A model generated the notes under the pieces. The model had not been told where the DNA came from. It ran no database searches and worked only from the letters and a program-made list of their open reading frames with translations. Both the position numbers and the translations under genes were made by a program. From Phycicoccus sp. CSK15P-2 (GTDB lineage Bacteria; Actinomycetota; Actinomycetes; Actinomycetales; Dermatophilaceae), in NCBI RefSeq assembly GCF_016888005.1, contig NZ_JAFDVE010000029.1:1-64000 (forward strand): a stretch of 64,000 bases of DNA, in the 5' to 3' direction. Of the stretch, positions 54,537 through 64,000 are shown piece by piece (within the stretch, counting starts at the first letter, position 1; every line of letters starts with the position of its first letter).

Positions 54537-55523
54537 TCAGTCCCCCGGGACGGGATAGGCGGCCAGCGCGTCGGCAGCGCCCTCGCGGACCTCGGCGACG
54601 ACGTCGGCGGGCTCGAGCACCCACCCACGACCACCCAGCCGCCAGAGCAGGCGGCGCAGCCAGGCGGTGTCGGCGGTGCGGAGCGTGACGACCTCTCCCC
54701 CACCGTCCGCGGCGGTGACCTCCCGTATGGAGTCGACCGCGTAGTAGTCCGACACCCAGGTCGCACCGGGAAGGAGGCGCAGCGTGACGACGACGTCGTC
54801 CGGGGCCGGCCGGAAGGTGCCCTCGGCCAGGTCACGCTCGGTGGCCTGTGGCGGCGGGGTGCCGTCGACGTCGAGGACGTCCAGGGACTCGACCCGGTCG
54901 AGGCGGAACAGCCGGGTGTCCTCGGCGCGGTGACACCACCCCTCGAGGTACCACTGGCCGTCGATGCCGATGACGCGCATCGGGTCGACGTCGCGCTCGG
55001 TCGCCTCGTCACGGGCCGGGACCACGTAGCGCAGGTGGACCCGGCGACGGTCCGCGACGGCCCGTCGGGCCCGGGCCAGCAGCTCTGCGTCACCGCCCTG
55101 GGCCACCTCGGCCCGGACCCGACCGGCCGGTCCCGCGGCGTCTCCGGCGGCGGCCTCGAGCTTGGCCAGCGCGCGGTCGACCGCGTCGCGCTCGTCGAGC
55201 CCGGGGACCTCCCGCAGCGCCCGCAGCCCAACGACGAGGGTGACCGCCTCGTCGACCCCGAGACGGAGCGGCCTCGCGATGGAGTCGGCGTTGCCGACGA
55301 AGACGCGCCCGCCCTCCCAGTCGGCCTCGATGAGCTCGTCGGGCATCTGCCCGTAGCCGCAGAGGAAGAGCAGGCGAAGGTCGGCCTCGAGCTGCGCCAC
55401 GCTCACGCCCAGGTCGGCAGCGGCCCGGGTGAGGTCGATGCCCTGCCGGTTGACGAGCCACGGCACCATCGTGAGGAGCCGGCCGAGCCGTGCGGTCGCG
55501 CTCTCGCTGGGTGTCGACGGCAT
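54537..55523 (-). CDS. pafC: PafC, WYL-domain protein
   Basis: 328 residues. N-terminal helix-turn-helix (LTRAAADLGVSVAQLEADL) and a WYL domain including IGIDGQWYLEGWCHRAEDTR. With PafB it forms a DNA-damage-responsive activator in mycobacteria. Its ATG overlaps the pafB stop by one base (TGATG). Confidence 0.92.
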   Translation of the reverse strand: MPSTPSESATARLGRLLTMVPWLVNRQGIDLTRAAADLGVSVAQLEADLRLLFLCGYGQMPDELIEADWEGGRVFVGNADSIARPLRLGVDEAVTLVVGLRALREVPGLDERDAVDRALAKLEAAAGDAAGPAGRVRAEVAQGGDAELLARARRAVADRRRVHLRYVVPARDEATERDVDPMRVIGIDGQWYLEGWCHRAEDTRLFRLDRVESLDVLDVDGTPPPQATERDLAEGTFRPAPDDVVVTLRLLPGATWVSDYYAVDSIREVTAADGGGEVVTLRTADTAWLRRLLWRLGGRGWVLEPADVVAEVREGAADALAAYPVPGD

Positions 55524-56536
55524 CAGGCCTCCCCTCGCTCGTGGGCCGCACGCGCTCCGCGCAGCCGGGCGACGACCGCCTCGACGAGCTCGGCGGGCTG
55601 CTCGACGACGACGTCCGCGCCGTAGCCCGCGAGCTCCTCGGCGAAGCCGTCGAGGTCGGTGTAGTCGAGGTCGGCCAGCGACCAGGTGTCGTCGACGTCG
55701 CCGAGGGTGCGTGCCCGCCGACGCAGTGCGTGCCCGGTGCCGCCCCGGATGCGCAGGACCGCCGGGCTGGGCCGGGTCCCGGGGTCGGCCGCGTCCCGGG
55801 CCATGACCTCGGCCTGGTGGTCCTCGGGCACCTCGAAGGCCCCGGCCGGTCCCACGGTGCGCACCGGTCCGGAGATGCGCGACAGCCGGAAGACGCGCGG
55901 TGCCTCGCGGTCCTCGTCGAAGGCCGTGAGGTACCAGCGACCGTGCCACGACACGAGCGACCACGGCTGGACGTGCCGCTCGGACGCCTCCGTGGCCTCG
56001 GGGCGGCGGTAGTCGAAGCGCAGCCGGACCCGGCGGAGCACGGCGTCCTTGACCGCGTCGAACGCCGGCTCGGTGGTCCGCAGCCGTGGCTCGATGCCGA
56101 TGAGCGCGTCGGCGTCCCGCTCGACCCCCGCGGCCCGCAGCTTGCGCAGCGCCTGGGCTGCCGGGCCCGCCAGGGACGCCTGGGCCCAGGTGCGGCTCGC
56201 GAGGCCGAGCACGGCCAGCTCGTCCTGCTCGAACTCGATGTCCGGCAGCGCGTAGTCCCGCTGGTGGATGCGGTACCCGGGCTCGTCCTCCCAGAGGGCG
56301 TCGATGTCCTCGGTGACGAGCGGGATGCCGAGCTCGCGCAGCTCGTCCTTGTCGCGCTCGAACATCCGCTCGAAGGCCTCCGTGGAGGCGTTCGAGCCGT
56401 ACTGCGGGACGAGCTGGCGGATCTGGGCCTTGGACAGCGGGCGCCGCGCGTAGAGGAGGACCAGGACGAGGTTGAGGAGCCGTTCGGTCTTGGTCTGCGC
56501 GGCGCTCGGCGCACCACCCCCGGACTGGCTGCTCAC
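55523..56536 (-). CDS. pafB: PafB, WYL-domain protein
   Basis: 337 residues. Winged helix near LSKAQIRQLVPQYGSNAST and WYL domain LVSWHGRWYLTAFDEDREAP. Partner of PafC in the proteasome-independent damage response. GTG 56536 is 7 bases after TAGCGT (56544-56549). The divergent DUF3866 gene has its own -10 only nine bases away. Confidence 0.93.
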   Translation of the reverse strand: MSSQSGGGAPSAAQTKTERLLNLVLVLLYARRPLSKAQIRQLVPQYGSNASTEAFERMFERDKDELRELGIPLVTEDIDALWEDEPGYRIHQRDYALPDIEFEQDELAVLGLASRTWAQASLAGPAAQALRKLRAAGVERDADALIGIEPRLRTTEPAFDAVKDAVLRRVRLRFDYRRPEATEASERHVQPWSLVSWHGRWYLTAFDEDREAPRVFRLSRISGPVRTVGPAGAFEVPEDHQAEVMARDAADPGTRPSPAVLRIRGGTGHALRRRARTLGDVDDTWSLADLDYTDLDGFAEELAGYGADVVVEQPAELVEAVVARLRGARAAHERGEA

Positions 56537-56543
56537 CGGGCAG

Positions 56544-56564
56544 ACGCTACCCGACGGCTACGCT
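56544..56564. promoter_or_regulatory. Back-to-back -10 boxes of pafB and DUF3866
   Basis: TAGCGT on the minus strand (56544-56549) and TACGCT on the plus strand (56559-56564) are separated by nine bases, each 7 bases from its GTG start. Only 35 bases separate the two coding regions, so each -35 region overlaps the other gene's start and the promoters should compete. Confidence 0.6.
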
Positions 56565-56571
56565 GCCCGAC

Positions 56572-57669
56572 GTGATGCAGTGGCGCGCCGGAGAGGTCGT
56601 CGGTCAGGTCCGAGAGTGGCCCGGGGCGGTCGAGCTCCGTGTGGCGCTCGAGGACGGCGTGGACGAGGTCCGGGGCCTCGCGTACACGACCGTCACCGGT
56701 GCGCCGGCGGTGGGCGAGCGGGTCCTCCTCAACGCGTCCGCGCTGCTGCGAGGTCTCGGCACCGGCGGGCTCGCGTTCGTCGTCGCCCGCGCCGACCGTC
56801 TCCCGCCGGACCCGGCCCCCGGTGCGGGCCACATCGTCAAGGCGCGCTACACCCCGGTGCAGCAGATGCTCCTGGCCGTGGACGAGCAGGACAGCCCGCA
56901 CCACGAGGCACTGCGCGACGCCGACGACCTCGCCGGCACGCCGGTGGTCGTGGCCGACCTGCACAGCGCGCTGCCGGCCGTCGTCGCGGGGGTCCGCAGC
57001 GCACGCCCGGACGCCCGGGTCGCCTACGTCATGACCGACGGTGGCGCGCTGCCCGCGGCGTTCTCCCGTGCCGTCGCCGGGCTGCGCGAGGCGGGGGTTC
57101 TCGCGGCCACGCTGACCGTCGGGCAGGCCTTCGGTGGCGACCACGAGGCTGTCACGGTGCACACCGGCCTGCTCGCGGCACGACACGTCGTCGGTGCCGA
57201 CGTCGTCGTCGTGGCCCAGGGCCCGGGCAACGTCGGCACCGGGACGACATGGGGCTACTCCGGGGTGGCCGCCGCGGAGGCGCTGCACGCCGCAGACGTG
57301 CTCGGTGGACGCGGAGTGGCCTCGCTGCGGGTCGCCGGCGCCGACGCACGCGAGCGGCACCGGGGCATCAGCCACCACAGCAGGACAGCCTACGGGCGTG
57401 CCCTGCTCGCGCCTGCGGACGTGCCGGTCACGACCCTGCCGGACGCGGGGCTCGACGCCCTCGTGCGGCGCCAGCTGGATGAGCTGGTGGCATCGGCCCG
57501 CACGCGACTGACGGCCGTCGAGGTGCCGGTGACGGGACTGCGCGAGGCACTCGAGGAGTCGCCGGTCCCGCTGTCGACGATGGGCCGGGGCCTCTCGGAC
57601 GACCCGGCGCCGTTCCTGGCCGCGGCCGCCGCGGGCGCGTATGCGGCGACCGTCAGCTCACGTCCATGA
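56572..57669 (+). CDS. DUF3866 family protein
   Basis: 365 residues. Contains the DUF3866 pattern: YVMTDGGALPAAFSR, GADVVVVAQGPGNVGTGTTW and SHHSRTAYGRALLAP. Function unknown; Rossmann-like glycine-rich turns are visible. GTG 56572 is 7 bases after TACGCT; ATG 56575 is a possible alternative. Its end overlaps the convergent FKBP gene by 17 bases. Confidence 0.88.
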   Translation: MMQWRAGEVVGQVREWPGAVELRVALEDGVDEVRGLAYTTVTGAPAVGERVLLNASALLRGLGTGGLAFVVARADRLPPDPAPGAGHIVKARYTPVQQMLLAVDEQDSPHHEALRDADDLAGTPVVVADLHSALPAVVAGVRSARPDARVAYVMTDGGALPAAFSRAVAGLREAGVLAATLTVGQAFGGDHEAVTVHTGLLAARHVVGADVVVVAQGPGNVGTGTTWGYSGVAAAEALHAADVLGGRGVASLRVAGADARERHRGISHHSRTAYGRALLAPADVPVTTLPDAGLDALVRRQLDELVASARTRLTAVEVPVTGLREALEESPVPLSTMGRGLSDDPAPFLAAAAAGAYAATVSSRP

Positions 57670-58030
57670 GGTCGACGACGAAGATCAGTGTCTCCCCCGG
57701 CTTGATGACGGCACCGGCGCCCCGCTCCCCGTAGCCGAGGTGCGGCGGGATGGTCAGCTTGCGGCGGCCCCCGACCTTCATCCCCGCGATGCCCTCGTCC
57801 CAGCCGGCGATGACCATGCCCACGCCGAGCCGGAACTCCAACGGGGCCCCGCGGTTCCAGGAGGCGTCGAACTCCTCGCCGGTGGAGTGCGCGACACCGA
57901 CGTAGTGCGCGGACACGGTGCTGCCCGAGGTGGCCTCGGACCCCTCACCGAGGGTGATGTCCTCGACGACGAGGTCGGCCGGCGGCTCGTCGCCGGGGAA
58001 GTCGATCTCGGGCTTCGTGGGCTCGCTCAC
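57653..58030 (-). CDS. FKBP-type peptidyl-prolyl isomerase
   Basis: 125 residues. FKBP core: VSAHYVGVAHSTGEEFDASW, MVIAGWDEGIAGMKVGGRRK and PPHLGYGERGAG. Cytoplasmic, no signal. Separated by 29 bases from the tandem FKBP lipoprotein gene, forming a two-gene unit inserted between pafA and pafB. Confidence 0.93.
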   Translation of the reverse strand: MSEPTKPEIDFPGDEPPADLVVEDITLGEGSEATSGSTVSAHYVGVAHSTGEEFDASWNRGAPLEFRLGVGMVIAGWDEGIAGMKVGGRRKLTIPPHLGYGERGAGAVIKPGETLIFVVDLMDVS

Positions 58031-58059
58031 GGGATCTCCTGGGTCGCGGATGCGGGTGG

Positions 58060-59004
58060 TCAGTAGGCGGCGAGGATGTCGACGACGAACACGAGGGTGT
58101 CGTCGCCCTTGATCTTGTCACCGCTCCCGGCGTCGCCGTAGCCCTCGGCCGGCGGGATCACGAGGAGGAGCCGACTGCCGACCGGCTGGCCCGCGATGCC
58201 GGTGTCCCAGCCCTTGATGACCTGGCCCTGGCCCACGGCGAAGTCGAAGTACGGCTGCTCGGGACGGCTCGCGCTGGAGTCGAAGACCTCGCCGTTGCGC
58301 AGCAGCGCCCCCGTGTAGGCGACGCGGACGGTCTGGCCCTCCTCGACCTTCGCACCCTCGCCCTCGATGAGCGGCTGCACGACGGTCTTCTCCGGCGCCT
58401 TCGCGTCCTTCGGCATGGTGATGACGGCGGGCTCGCCGTCCTTCATCTCGACGGTCGGCAGACCCTTCTCGGGTGCGACCTCCTTGCCCTGCGCCTGGTC
58501 GAGCACCTGGGTGGCGCCGAGCACATCGACGACGAAGACGACCGGGTCGTCCTTCGCGACGCCCAGCTGCTCGTTCCCCTGCTCTCCGAAGGCGTCCGCG
58601 GAGGTCGAGGCGATGACGACGCGGGAGCCGACGGTCTTGCCGGGAAGCTGGGACCGGAAGGAGGTGAACAGCTGCTCGTCGCCGAGGTCGAGGCCGACCG
58701 GGCCCTGCTCCCAAGTGCTCGTGAGGACCTCGCCGTCGGTGCCGTTGACGAGCACCGCCTGGACCGAGACGAGGTCGTCCTGCGCCACCTCGGCGCCGTC
58801 ACCCGGGGTCACGATCTCCGAGCTGGTGCTCGCGACCTCGAGCGGCGCCTCGACGGTGACCTCGGGCTGGGCGCCGGCCTCGCCGGTCACCTCGACCCCG
58901 GTGACCTCGGCCGCCGGCTCGGAGGCGGTCTCCTCGCCGCAGGCGGAGAGGGCGAGGGCACCGACGAGGGCGGCGGCGGGGAGGGCACGGCTGAGGCGGG
59001 ACAC
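58060..59004 (-). CDS. Tandem-FKBP lipoprotein
   Basis: 314 residues. Signal peptide with lipobox LALSAC, then a degenerate FKBP-like half (about 80-165) and a complete FKBP domain at 215-314 (VRVAYTGALLRNGEVFDSS, VIKGWDTGIAGQPVGSRLLL, PAEGYGDAGSG). An extracytoplasmic folding factor. GTG 59004 with gaagg upstream; longer frames rejected. Confidence 0.9.
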   Translation of the reverse strand: MSRLSRALPAAALVGALALSACGEETASEPAAEVTGVEVTGEAGAQPEVTVEAPLEVASTSSEIVTPGDGAEVAQDDLVSVQAVLVNGTDGEVLTSTWEQGPVGLDLGDEQLFTSFRSQLPGKTVGSRVVIASTSADAFGEQGNEQLGVAKDDPVVFVVDVLGATQVLDQAQGKEVAPEKGLPTVEMKDGEPAVITMPKDAKAPEKTVVQPLIEGEGAKVEEGQTVRVAYTGALLRNGEVFDSSASRPEQPYFDFAVGQGQVIKGWDTGIAGQPVGSRLLLVIPPAEGYGDAGSGDKIKGDDTLVFVVDILAAY

Positions 59005-59123
59005 GGCAAACCTTCGGTCGGGGGGTGCCGGCGAGCGGCGAGAACGTCCGTCCACGATAGTCGCGGGAGATGGGAACTCTCGCATCGGAGCCTGTGAGCG
59101 GCCTGGACGGGCGTCGGCGGCGG

Positions 59124-60506
59124 TCAGGGGGTGGACATCCCTTCGACCAGCCGGTCCACCCGTGCGTCCTCGGCGAGGAAGGGGTCCTTGCACAGGACGG
59201 TGCGCTGCGCCTGGTCGTTGAGCTTGAGGTGCACCCAGTCGACGGTGAAGTCGCGACGGTGCTGCTGCGCCGCCCGGATGAAGTCGCCGCGCAGCTTGGC
59301 CCGGGTCGTCTGCGGCGGACGCACCTTGGCCTCGAAGATCTCCGGGTCGGAGACGACGCGGTCGACCCGGCCGCGTCGCTGCAGGAGGTAGAAGAGCCCT
59401 CGGCTGCGGTCGATGTCGTGGTACGCGAGGTCGATCTGGGCCAGCCGGGGGTGGTCGAGGTCGAGCCCCTGGCGTGTCGCGTAATCGTCCAGGAGCCGGT
59501 ACTTGACGACCCAGTCGATCTCCCGCCCGACGAGCCCCAGGTCCTGGGTCTCGACCGCGGTCAGGGTGCGGTCCCACAGGTCGAGGACCCGTCCGTGGAG
59601 GGCGTCCTGGGCCCCCTCGCGGGCCACGAACTCGGCCGCCTTCGCGTGGTACTCCCGCTGGAGGTCGAGCGCCGAGAGCTCCCGGCCGTTCGCCAGCCGG
59701 ACCGTGCGGCGCCCGGTGAGGTCGTGCGAGATCTCCCGGATGGCCCGGATGGGGTTCTCGAGCGTGAGGTCGCGCATGACGACGCCCGCCTCGATCATCC
59801 GTAGCACGAGGTCGGCCGACCCGACCTTGAGCATCGTCGTGGGCTCGGCCATGTTGGAGTCCCCGACGATGACGTGCAGGCGCCGGTAGTGCTCGGCGTC
59901 CGCGTGCGGCTCGTCGCGGGTGTTGATGATCGGCCGGCTGCGGGTGGTCGCGGACGACACGCCCTCCCAGATGTGGTCCGCCCGCTGGCTCAGGGCGTAC
60001 GAGGCGCCCTTGCTGGTCGTCACGAGCTTGCCGGCCCCGCAGGTGAGCTGGCGGCTGATGAGGAAGGGCAGGAGTGTCTCGGAGAGGGCCTGGAACTCAC
60101 CGCCGCGCGTCACGAGGTAGTTCTCGTGGCACCCGTAGGAGTTGCCTGCGGAGTCGGTGTTGTTCTTGAAGACGTAGATGTCCCCGGAGACGCCGTCGTC
60201 GCGCAGCCGGGCCTGGGCGTCGACGACGAGCCCCTCGATGATCCGCTCCCCCGCGCGGTCGTGGGCGACGACCTGACGCACCGAGTCGCACTCGGCGGTC
60301 GCGTACTCGGGGTGCGAGCCGACGTCGAGGTAGAGGCGGGACCCGTTCGTGAGGAACACGTTGCTCGACCGGCCCCACGCGACGACCTTGCGGAACAGGT
60401 AGCGCGCGACCTCGTCCGGGGTCAGGGTGCGCTGCCCGGCGGTCGAGCACGTGATGCCGTACTCGTTCTCGATCCCGATGATGCGGCGCGTCCCGCGGGT
60501 GCTCAC
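59124..60506 (-). CDS. pafA: Pup-protein ligase PafA
   Basis: 460 residues. Glutamine-synthetase-like ATP site GIENEYGI near the N-terminus, catalytic Asp in [13 protein letters not shown], plus [19 protein letters not shown] and [19 protein letters not shown]. Attaches Pup through an isopeptide bond to substrate lysines. GTG start overlaps the prcA stop (GTGA). 119 bases lie between it and the FKBP lipoprotein gene. Confidence 0.96.
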   Translation of the reverse strand: MSTRGTRRIIGIENEYGITCSTAGQRTLTPDEVARYLFRKVVAWGRSSNVFLTNGSRLYLDVGSHPEYATAECDSVRQVVAHDRAGERIIEGLVVDAQARLRDDGVSGDIYVFKNNTDSAGNSYGCHENYLVTRGGEFQALSETLLPFLISRQLTCGAGKLVTTSKGASYALSQRADHIWEGVSSATTRSRPIINTRDEPHADAEHYRRLHVIVGDSNMAEPTTMLKVGSADLVLRMIEAGVVMRDLTLENPIRAIREISHDLTGRRTVRLANGRELSALDLQREYHAKAAEFVAREGAQDALHGRVLDLWDRTLTAVETQDLGLVGREIDWVVKYRLLDDYATRQGLDLDHPRLAQIDLAYHDIDRSRGLFYLLQRRGRVDRVVSDPEIFEAKVRPPQTTRAKLRGDFIRAAQQHRRDFTVDWVHLKLNDQAQRTVLCKDPFLAEDARVDRLVEGMSTP

Positions 60507-61309
60507 TCGCCCGGACCCTCCTGGTCGGGCCGCTGCGTCTGCGGGTTCGTCGCGGCGCTGCGCGTGGAGTCGTCGTCGTCGCCCTCGGGGACGTCGGCCG
60601 TCGGGTCGTCCGCCGACAGGAGCCGTTCGAGGAGGTCGCCCTGGACCCGCCGGAACCGCCGCCGCGGGCGGTGCCGGTCGAGGACCGCCACCTCGAGCTG
60701 CTCCGGCGCGAGGGTGCGGCTGTCGCCGCCGTTGGGGTCGGCACCGAGCAGGCGCACCGCGAGGGTGAGCGCGTCACCGAGGTGCATGCCCGGTTGCCAG
60801 GCCTCACGCAGGCCGGCCTCGATCTGCTCGGCTCCCCCGCCCATGGCCACGAACCCGTGCTCGTCGGCGACCGAGCCGTCATAGGTGAGCCGGTACACCT
60901 GGTCCTCGTCGGGCGCCCGGCCGACCTCGGCCACGACGATCTCGACCTCGTAGGGCTTGGACTCCTGGGTGAACACGGTGCCGAGCGTCTGCGCGTAGGC
61001 GTTCGCGAGCCCACGAGCGGTGACGTCGGACCTGTCGTAGGAGTAGCCGCGCAGGTCGGCGTAGCGCACCCCGGCGACCCGCAGGTTCTCGAACTCGGGA
61101 TACTTGCCGACCGCCGCGAACGCGATCCGGTCGTAGATCTCCGAGACCTTGTGCAGCGCGCGACTGGGGTTCTCCGCGACGAAGGCGATGCCGCCGTCGT
61201 ACTGCAGGACGATGACGGCGCGCCCCCGGGCGATGCCCTTGCGGGCGAAGTCCGCCCGGTCCTTCATCAGCTGCTCGGGCGAGACGTAGAACGGCATGCC
61301 GGCCGTCAT
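60503..61309 (-). CDS. prcA: Proteasome alpha subunit
   Basis: 268 residues. Alpha-type N-terminus [20 protein letters not shown], then the proteasome fold and an acidic C-terminal tail. Forms the gating outer rings. ATG 61309 overlaps the prcB stop; a second ATG five codons later is possible. Confidence 0.95.
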   Translation of the reverse strand: MTAGMPFYVSPEQLMKDRADFARKGIARGRAVIVLQYDGGIAFVAENPSRALHKVSEIYDRIAFAAVGKYPEFENLRVAGVRYADLRGYSYDRSDVTARGLANAYAQTLGTVFTQESKPYEVEIVVAEVGRAPDEDQVYRLTYDGSVADEHGFVAMGGGAEQIEAGLREAWQPGMHLGDALTLAVRLLGADPNGGDSRTLAPEQLEVAVLDRHRPRRRFRRVQGDLLERLLSADDPTADVPEGDDDDSTRSAATNPQTQRPDQEGPGE

Positions 61310-62133
61310 CGGGCACCTCCCGGGTCGTCCCTGCGGTCGGCGATGACGGCGTCGACCACGCCTGCCAGCACGTCGTCGTCGACGAACCGGGTGCCGCCCG
61401 GGTCGACCGTCCCGACGGTGGGCCAGATGCGCCGGCCGACGTCCGGTCCGCCCGTGGCCGAGTCGTCGTCCGCCGCGTCGTAGAGCGCCTCGACGGCGAC
61501 CCGGACGGCGTCGTCGGCGGACATCGCGCGACGGAACAGCTTCTTGAGGGCGCCCCGCGCGAACAGGGAGCCGGAGCCGACGCTGTGGTGGTCCTGCTCC
61601 TCGTAGCACCCGCCGGTGACGTCGTAGCTGAAGATCCGGCCACGCTGCTGCCCGAGGTCCCAGCCGGCGAAGACCGGGACCACCGAGAGCCCCTGCATCG
61701 CCATCCCGAGGTTGCCACGGATCATCGAGGCCAGCCGGTTCGCCTTCCCCTCGAGGGACATCAGCGTGCCCTCGATCTTCTCGTAGTGCTCGAGCTCGAC
61801 CTGGAACAGCCGGACGAGCTCGATGGCCAGGCCCGCCGTGCCCGCGATCCCCACGAGGCTGTACTCGTCGGTGGCGAAGACCTTCTCCATGTCACGGTTG
61901 GCGATGATGTTGCCCATCGTCGCGCGCCGGTCGCCCGCCATGACCACCCCACCGTCGAAGGTGACGGTGACGATGGTCGTCCCGTGGGGTGCCTCCACCG
62001 CGGCACCCGCCGGAACGGTGCGGTGCGACGGCAGGAGCTCCGGGGCGTGCGCCCCGAGGAAGTCGGTGAACGAGGACGACCCCGGCACGAGGTAGGCCCC
62101 CGGCAGGCGGGCGGAGCCGTCGGCTGCCGTCAC
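61306..62133 (-). CDS. prcB: Proteasome beta subunit
   Basis: 275 residues. The propeptide ends at HG before T52, giving catalytic Thr1 ([11 protein letters not shown]). Asp17 and Lys33 of the mature chain are in place ([16 protein letters not shown]). Provides the proteolytic sites of the 20S core. GTG overlaps the pup stop (GTGA). Confidence 0.96.
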   Translation of the reverse strand: MTAADGSARLPGAYLVPGSSSFTDFLGAHAPELLPSHRTVPAGAAVEAPHGTTIVTVTFDGGVVMAGDRRATMGNIIANRDMEKVFATDEYSLVGIAGTAGLAIELVRLFQVELEHYEKIEGTLMSLEGKANRLASMIRGNLGMAMQGLSVVPVFAGWDLGQQRGRIFSYDVTGGCYEEQDHHSVGSGSLFARGALKKLFRRAMSADDAVRVAVEALYDAADDDSATGGPDVGRRIWPTVGTVDPGGTRFVDDDVLAGVVDAVIADRRDDPGGAR

Positions 62134-62324
62134 TGGCCACCCTTCTGGACGAACCCGCGGACGAACTCCTCGGCGTTGGTCTCGAGGACGCCGTCGATCT
62201 CGTCGAGGATGTCGTCGATCTCGCTCGTCTGGGCGCTCGTGGCGGCAGCGGCGGGCTCGGGCGCGTCGGCGTCGTCGGGCTCGCCGTCGCGCCGCTGCGG
62301 CCTGATCTGCTCCTGACCGGGCAT
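62130..62324 (-). CDS. pup: Prokaryotic ubiquitin-like protein Pup
   Basis: 64 residues, mostly polar, ending FVQKGGQ. The terminal Gln must be deamidated by Dop before ligation by PafA. ATG 62324 has aggagg six bases upstream. TAGGCT (62356-62361 on the minus strand) lies 31 bases before the start and could be the promoter of pup-prcB-prcA-pafA, which are linked by overlaps. Confidence 0.95.
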   Translation of the reverse strand: MPGQEQIRPQRRDGEPDDADAPEPAAAATSAQTSEIDDILDEIDGVLETNAEEFVRGFVQKGGQ

Positions 62325-62427
62325 GGTCACCCTCCTGGTGTCGGGACGTCCTCCGAGCCTAGTCGGAGGGTCGGGTTGTCCGGCGAGGTGTCGACCGCCC
62401 GGCCCGTCACGCCCACATGCCGGACGG

Positions 62428-63981
62428 TCAGGGTGCGGGGTCCGGGCCCTGCGGGTCGGCCGGGGTCTCGGCCACCGTCGCGAGGGCCCGAAGCAGCGAC
62501 GCCGCGTCCGGAGCACCGCGCACGAGGTCCCCCACGGCCTCCTCGGTGCCGCGCAGGGGCTCGAGCATCGGCACCCGCTGGAGCATCCGAGCGCCGGGCA
62601 CGTCGAAGATCACCGAGTCCCACGACGCCGCGACGACGCTCTCGGGGAAGCGCTCGAGGCAGGCGCCCCGGAACCAGGCACGGGTGTCGGACGGAGGTGC
62701 GGAGACGGCCCTGCGGACGGCGTCGTCGTCGACGAGCACCTCGAGCCGTCCGGCGGCGGCGAGGCGGTGGGCCAGCCCGCGGTCGGCGCGGACGTCGGAC
62801 CACTGGAGGTCGACGGCCTTGAGCCGTGGGTCGTCCCATCCCATCCCGTCCCGCTCCCGGTAGCCGTCGAGCACGGCGAGCTTGGCGACCCAGTCGACCT
62901 CGCGTCGGGCCTCCATGGGGTCGCGTCCGAGGCGGTCGAGCACGGTCGACCACCAGTGCAGGACCTCTGCGGTGTCCGGGTCGGGCTCGCCCCCGGAACG
63001 GTCCTCGACGAATGCGGCCGCACGGTCGTGGAACTCCCAGAGCAGCTCGACGGCGGTCATCCGGCGGCCGTCGGCGAGCTCCACCTTGGTCTGCAGGGTG
63101 GGGTCGTGCGAGATCTCGTGGAGCGTCTGCACCGGGCGCCGCACCCCGAGGTCGTCGGTGAGGGCGTCGGCCTCGACCATCGCGAGGACGAGCGACGTGG
63201 TGCCCAGCTTGAGGAGGTTGGCGACGTCGGCGTGGTTGGCGTCGCCGATGATCACGTGGAGCCGCCGGTAGCGGTCGGCCACGGCGTGCGGCTCGTCCCG
63301 CGTGTTGATGATCGGCCGCTTGAGGGTGGTCTCGAGCCCCACCTCGACCTCGAAGAAGTCGCTGCGCTGCGCGATCTGGTACCCGGGGGTGCGTGAGTCG
63401 ACGCCGATACCGACCCGGCCGCTGCCGCACATGACCTGGCGGGCGACGAAGAACGGCGTGAGGTGCTTGACGACGGACGCGAACGGCGTCGCGCGGGACA
63501 TCAGGTAGTTCTCGTGGGTGCCGTAGCTGGCGCCCTTGCCGTCGGTGTTGTTCTTGTAGAGGTTCACGCCCGGCGGCACTGTGGCGAGGCGTTCGACCGC
63601 CTCGCGCATCACGAGCTCGCCGGCGCGGTCCCAGGTCACCGCGTCGCGGGGCGTCGTCACCTCGGGCGAGGAGTACTCGGGGTGGGCGTGGTCCACGTAC
63701 AGGCGGGCCCCGTTGGTGAGGACGACGTTGGCGAGGGTCGGGTCCTCGACGTCGGTCAGCTGGCTCGGGTGGGCCTGGCCGCGGCCCATGTCGAAGCCGC
63801 GCGCGTCCCGCAGGGGCGCCTCGTCGGCGTAGTCCCAGCTCGCCCGCGCCGGCCGGATGCCGCGCGAGCGGGCGTAGGCGTTGACGACATCCCCCGACGC
63901 GACCATCGGGTTGGCCGCGGGGTCCCCGGGGACGACGATCCCGTACTCGGTCTCGATCCCCATCACGCGCCGGACGGTCAT
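62428..63981 (-). CDS. dop: Pup deamidase/depupylase Dop
   Basis: 517 residues. Paralogue of PafA: MGIETEYGIV at the N-terminus, LYVDHAHPEYSSPE with the catalytic Asp, and [19 protein letters not shown]. Converts Pup-Gln to Pup-Glu and removes Pup from substrates. TATCGT (63988-63993) is 6 bases before ATG. The ATPase gene that usually follows upstream would lie beyond the window end. Confidence 0.95.
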   Translation of the reverse strand: MTVRRVMGIETEYGIVVPGDPAANPMVASGDVVNAYARSRGIRPARASWDYADEAPLRDARGFDMGRGQAHPSQLTDVEDPTLANVVLTNGARLYVDHAHPEYSSPEVTTPRDAVTWDRAGELVMREAVERLATVPPGVNLYKNNTDGKGASYGTHENYLMSRATPFASVVKHLTPFFVARQVMCGSGRVGIGVDSRTPGYQIAQRSDFFEVEVGLETTLKRPIINTRDEPHAVADRYRRLHVIIGDANHADVANLLKLGTTSLVLAMVEADALTDDLGVRRPVQTLHEISHDPTLQTKVELADGRRMTAVELLWEFHDRAAAFVEDRSGGEPDPDTAEVLHWWSTVLDRLGRDPMEARREVDWVAKLAVLDGYRERDGMGWDDPRLKAVDLQWSDVRADRGLAHRLAAAGRLEVLVDDDAVRRAVSAPPSDTRAWFRGACLERFPESVVAASWDSVIFDVPGARMLQRVPMLEPLRGTEEAVGDLVRGAPDAASLLRALATVAETPADPQGPDPAP

Positions 63982-64000
63982 ACCTCGACGATACTGACGC

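Noticed and set aside
62325-62516. 128-residue extended Pup frame
   Set aside because: The extension is Arg/Pro-rich, lies upstream of the ribosome site and overlaps the dop 3' end.

Overview
The window is GC-rich (roughly 70% or more) DNA from an actinobacterium. It carries a complete Pup-proteasome locus (pup, prcB, prcA, pafA, dop, pafB, pafC), rbpA, a GarA-type FHA protein, a mycothiol-type DinB enzyme and many GTG starts. Gene order matches two Mycobacterium tuberculosis blocks (Rv1822-Rv1832 and Rv2090-Rv2097 plus prcBA-pup-dop). Split lnt and ppm genes and the lysine-fermentation genes suggest a member of Micrococcales, perhaps Intrasporangiaceae; that placement is inference.

Layout. 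1-600: decayed IS481-like transposase with its terminal repeats. 601-2767: an NAD-dependent epimerase-like gene facing a MalY/PatB C-S lyase. 2858-11562: core block of CDP-alcohol phosphatidyltransferase, DUF881, sbp, DUF881, gcvH, garA-like FHA, ftsR-like MerR, DUF151 nuclease, a second MerR, then a glycine riboswitch and gcvP. 11570-22619: sbcC/sbcD, a GCS2 ligase, DUF1697, OsmC, a Sua5/YrdC-like protein, an rRNA uracil methyltransferase, a GDSL hydrolase and cinA. 22620-28143: accessory stretch with small genes, MarR regulators, an AraC remnant, an FAD monooxygenase divergent from an esterase, a SoxR-type promoter and a short SSB. 28439-31844: M15 peptidase, MFS exporter and rbpA.

31943-46714 holds a lysine-catabolism region of the type known from fermenting anaerobes. 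KamA (2,3-aminomutase), KamD/KamE (5,6-aminomutase), Kdd (3,5-diaminohexanoate dehydrogenase) and Kal (3-aminobutyryl-CoA ammonia-lyase) are present; the cleavage enzyme Kce is not in the window. kamD, kamE and kal overlap end-to-end with lnt, ppm and fxsA, so lysine breakdown and lipoprotein/mannosyl-lipid genes form one six-gene chain.

46828-63981: methyltransferase, 5'-3' exonuclease, lipoprotein, HelY helicase, diacylglycerol kinase-like protein, TatC/TatA, PafC/PafB, DUF3866, two FKBP proteins, PafA, the proteasome subunits, Pup and Dop.

Across the window many genes start six to eight bases after a TANNNT -10 box, which points to leaderless transcripts and was used to choose starts. Coordinates of motifs were read by eye; no alignment or search was run.
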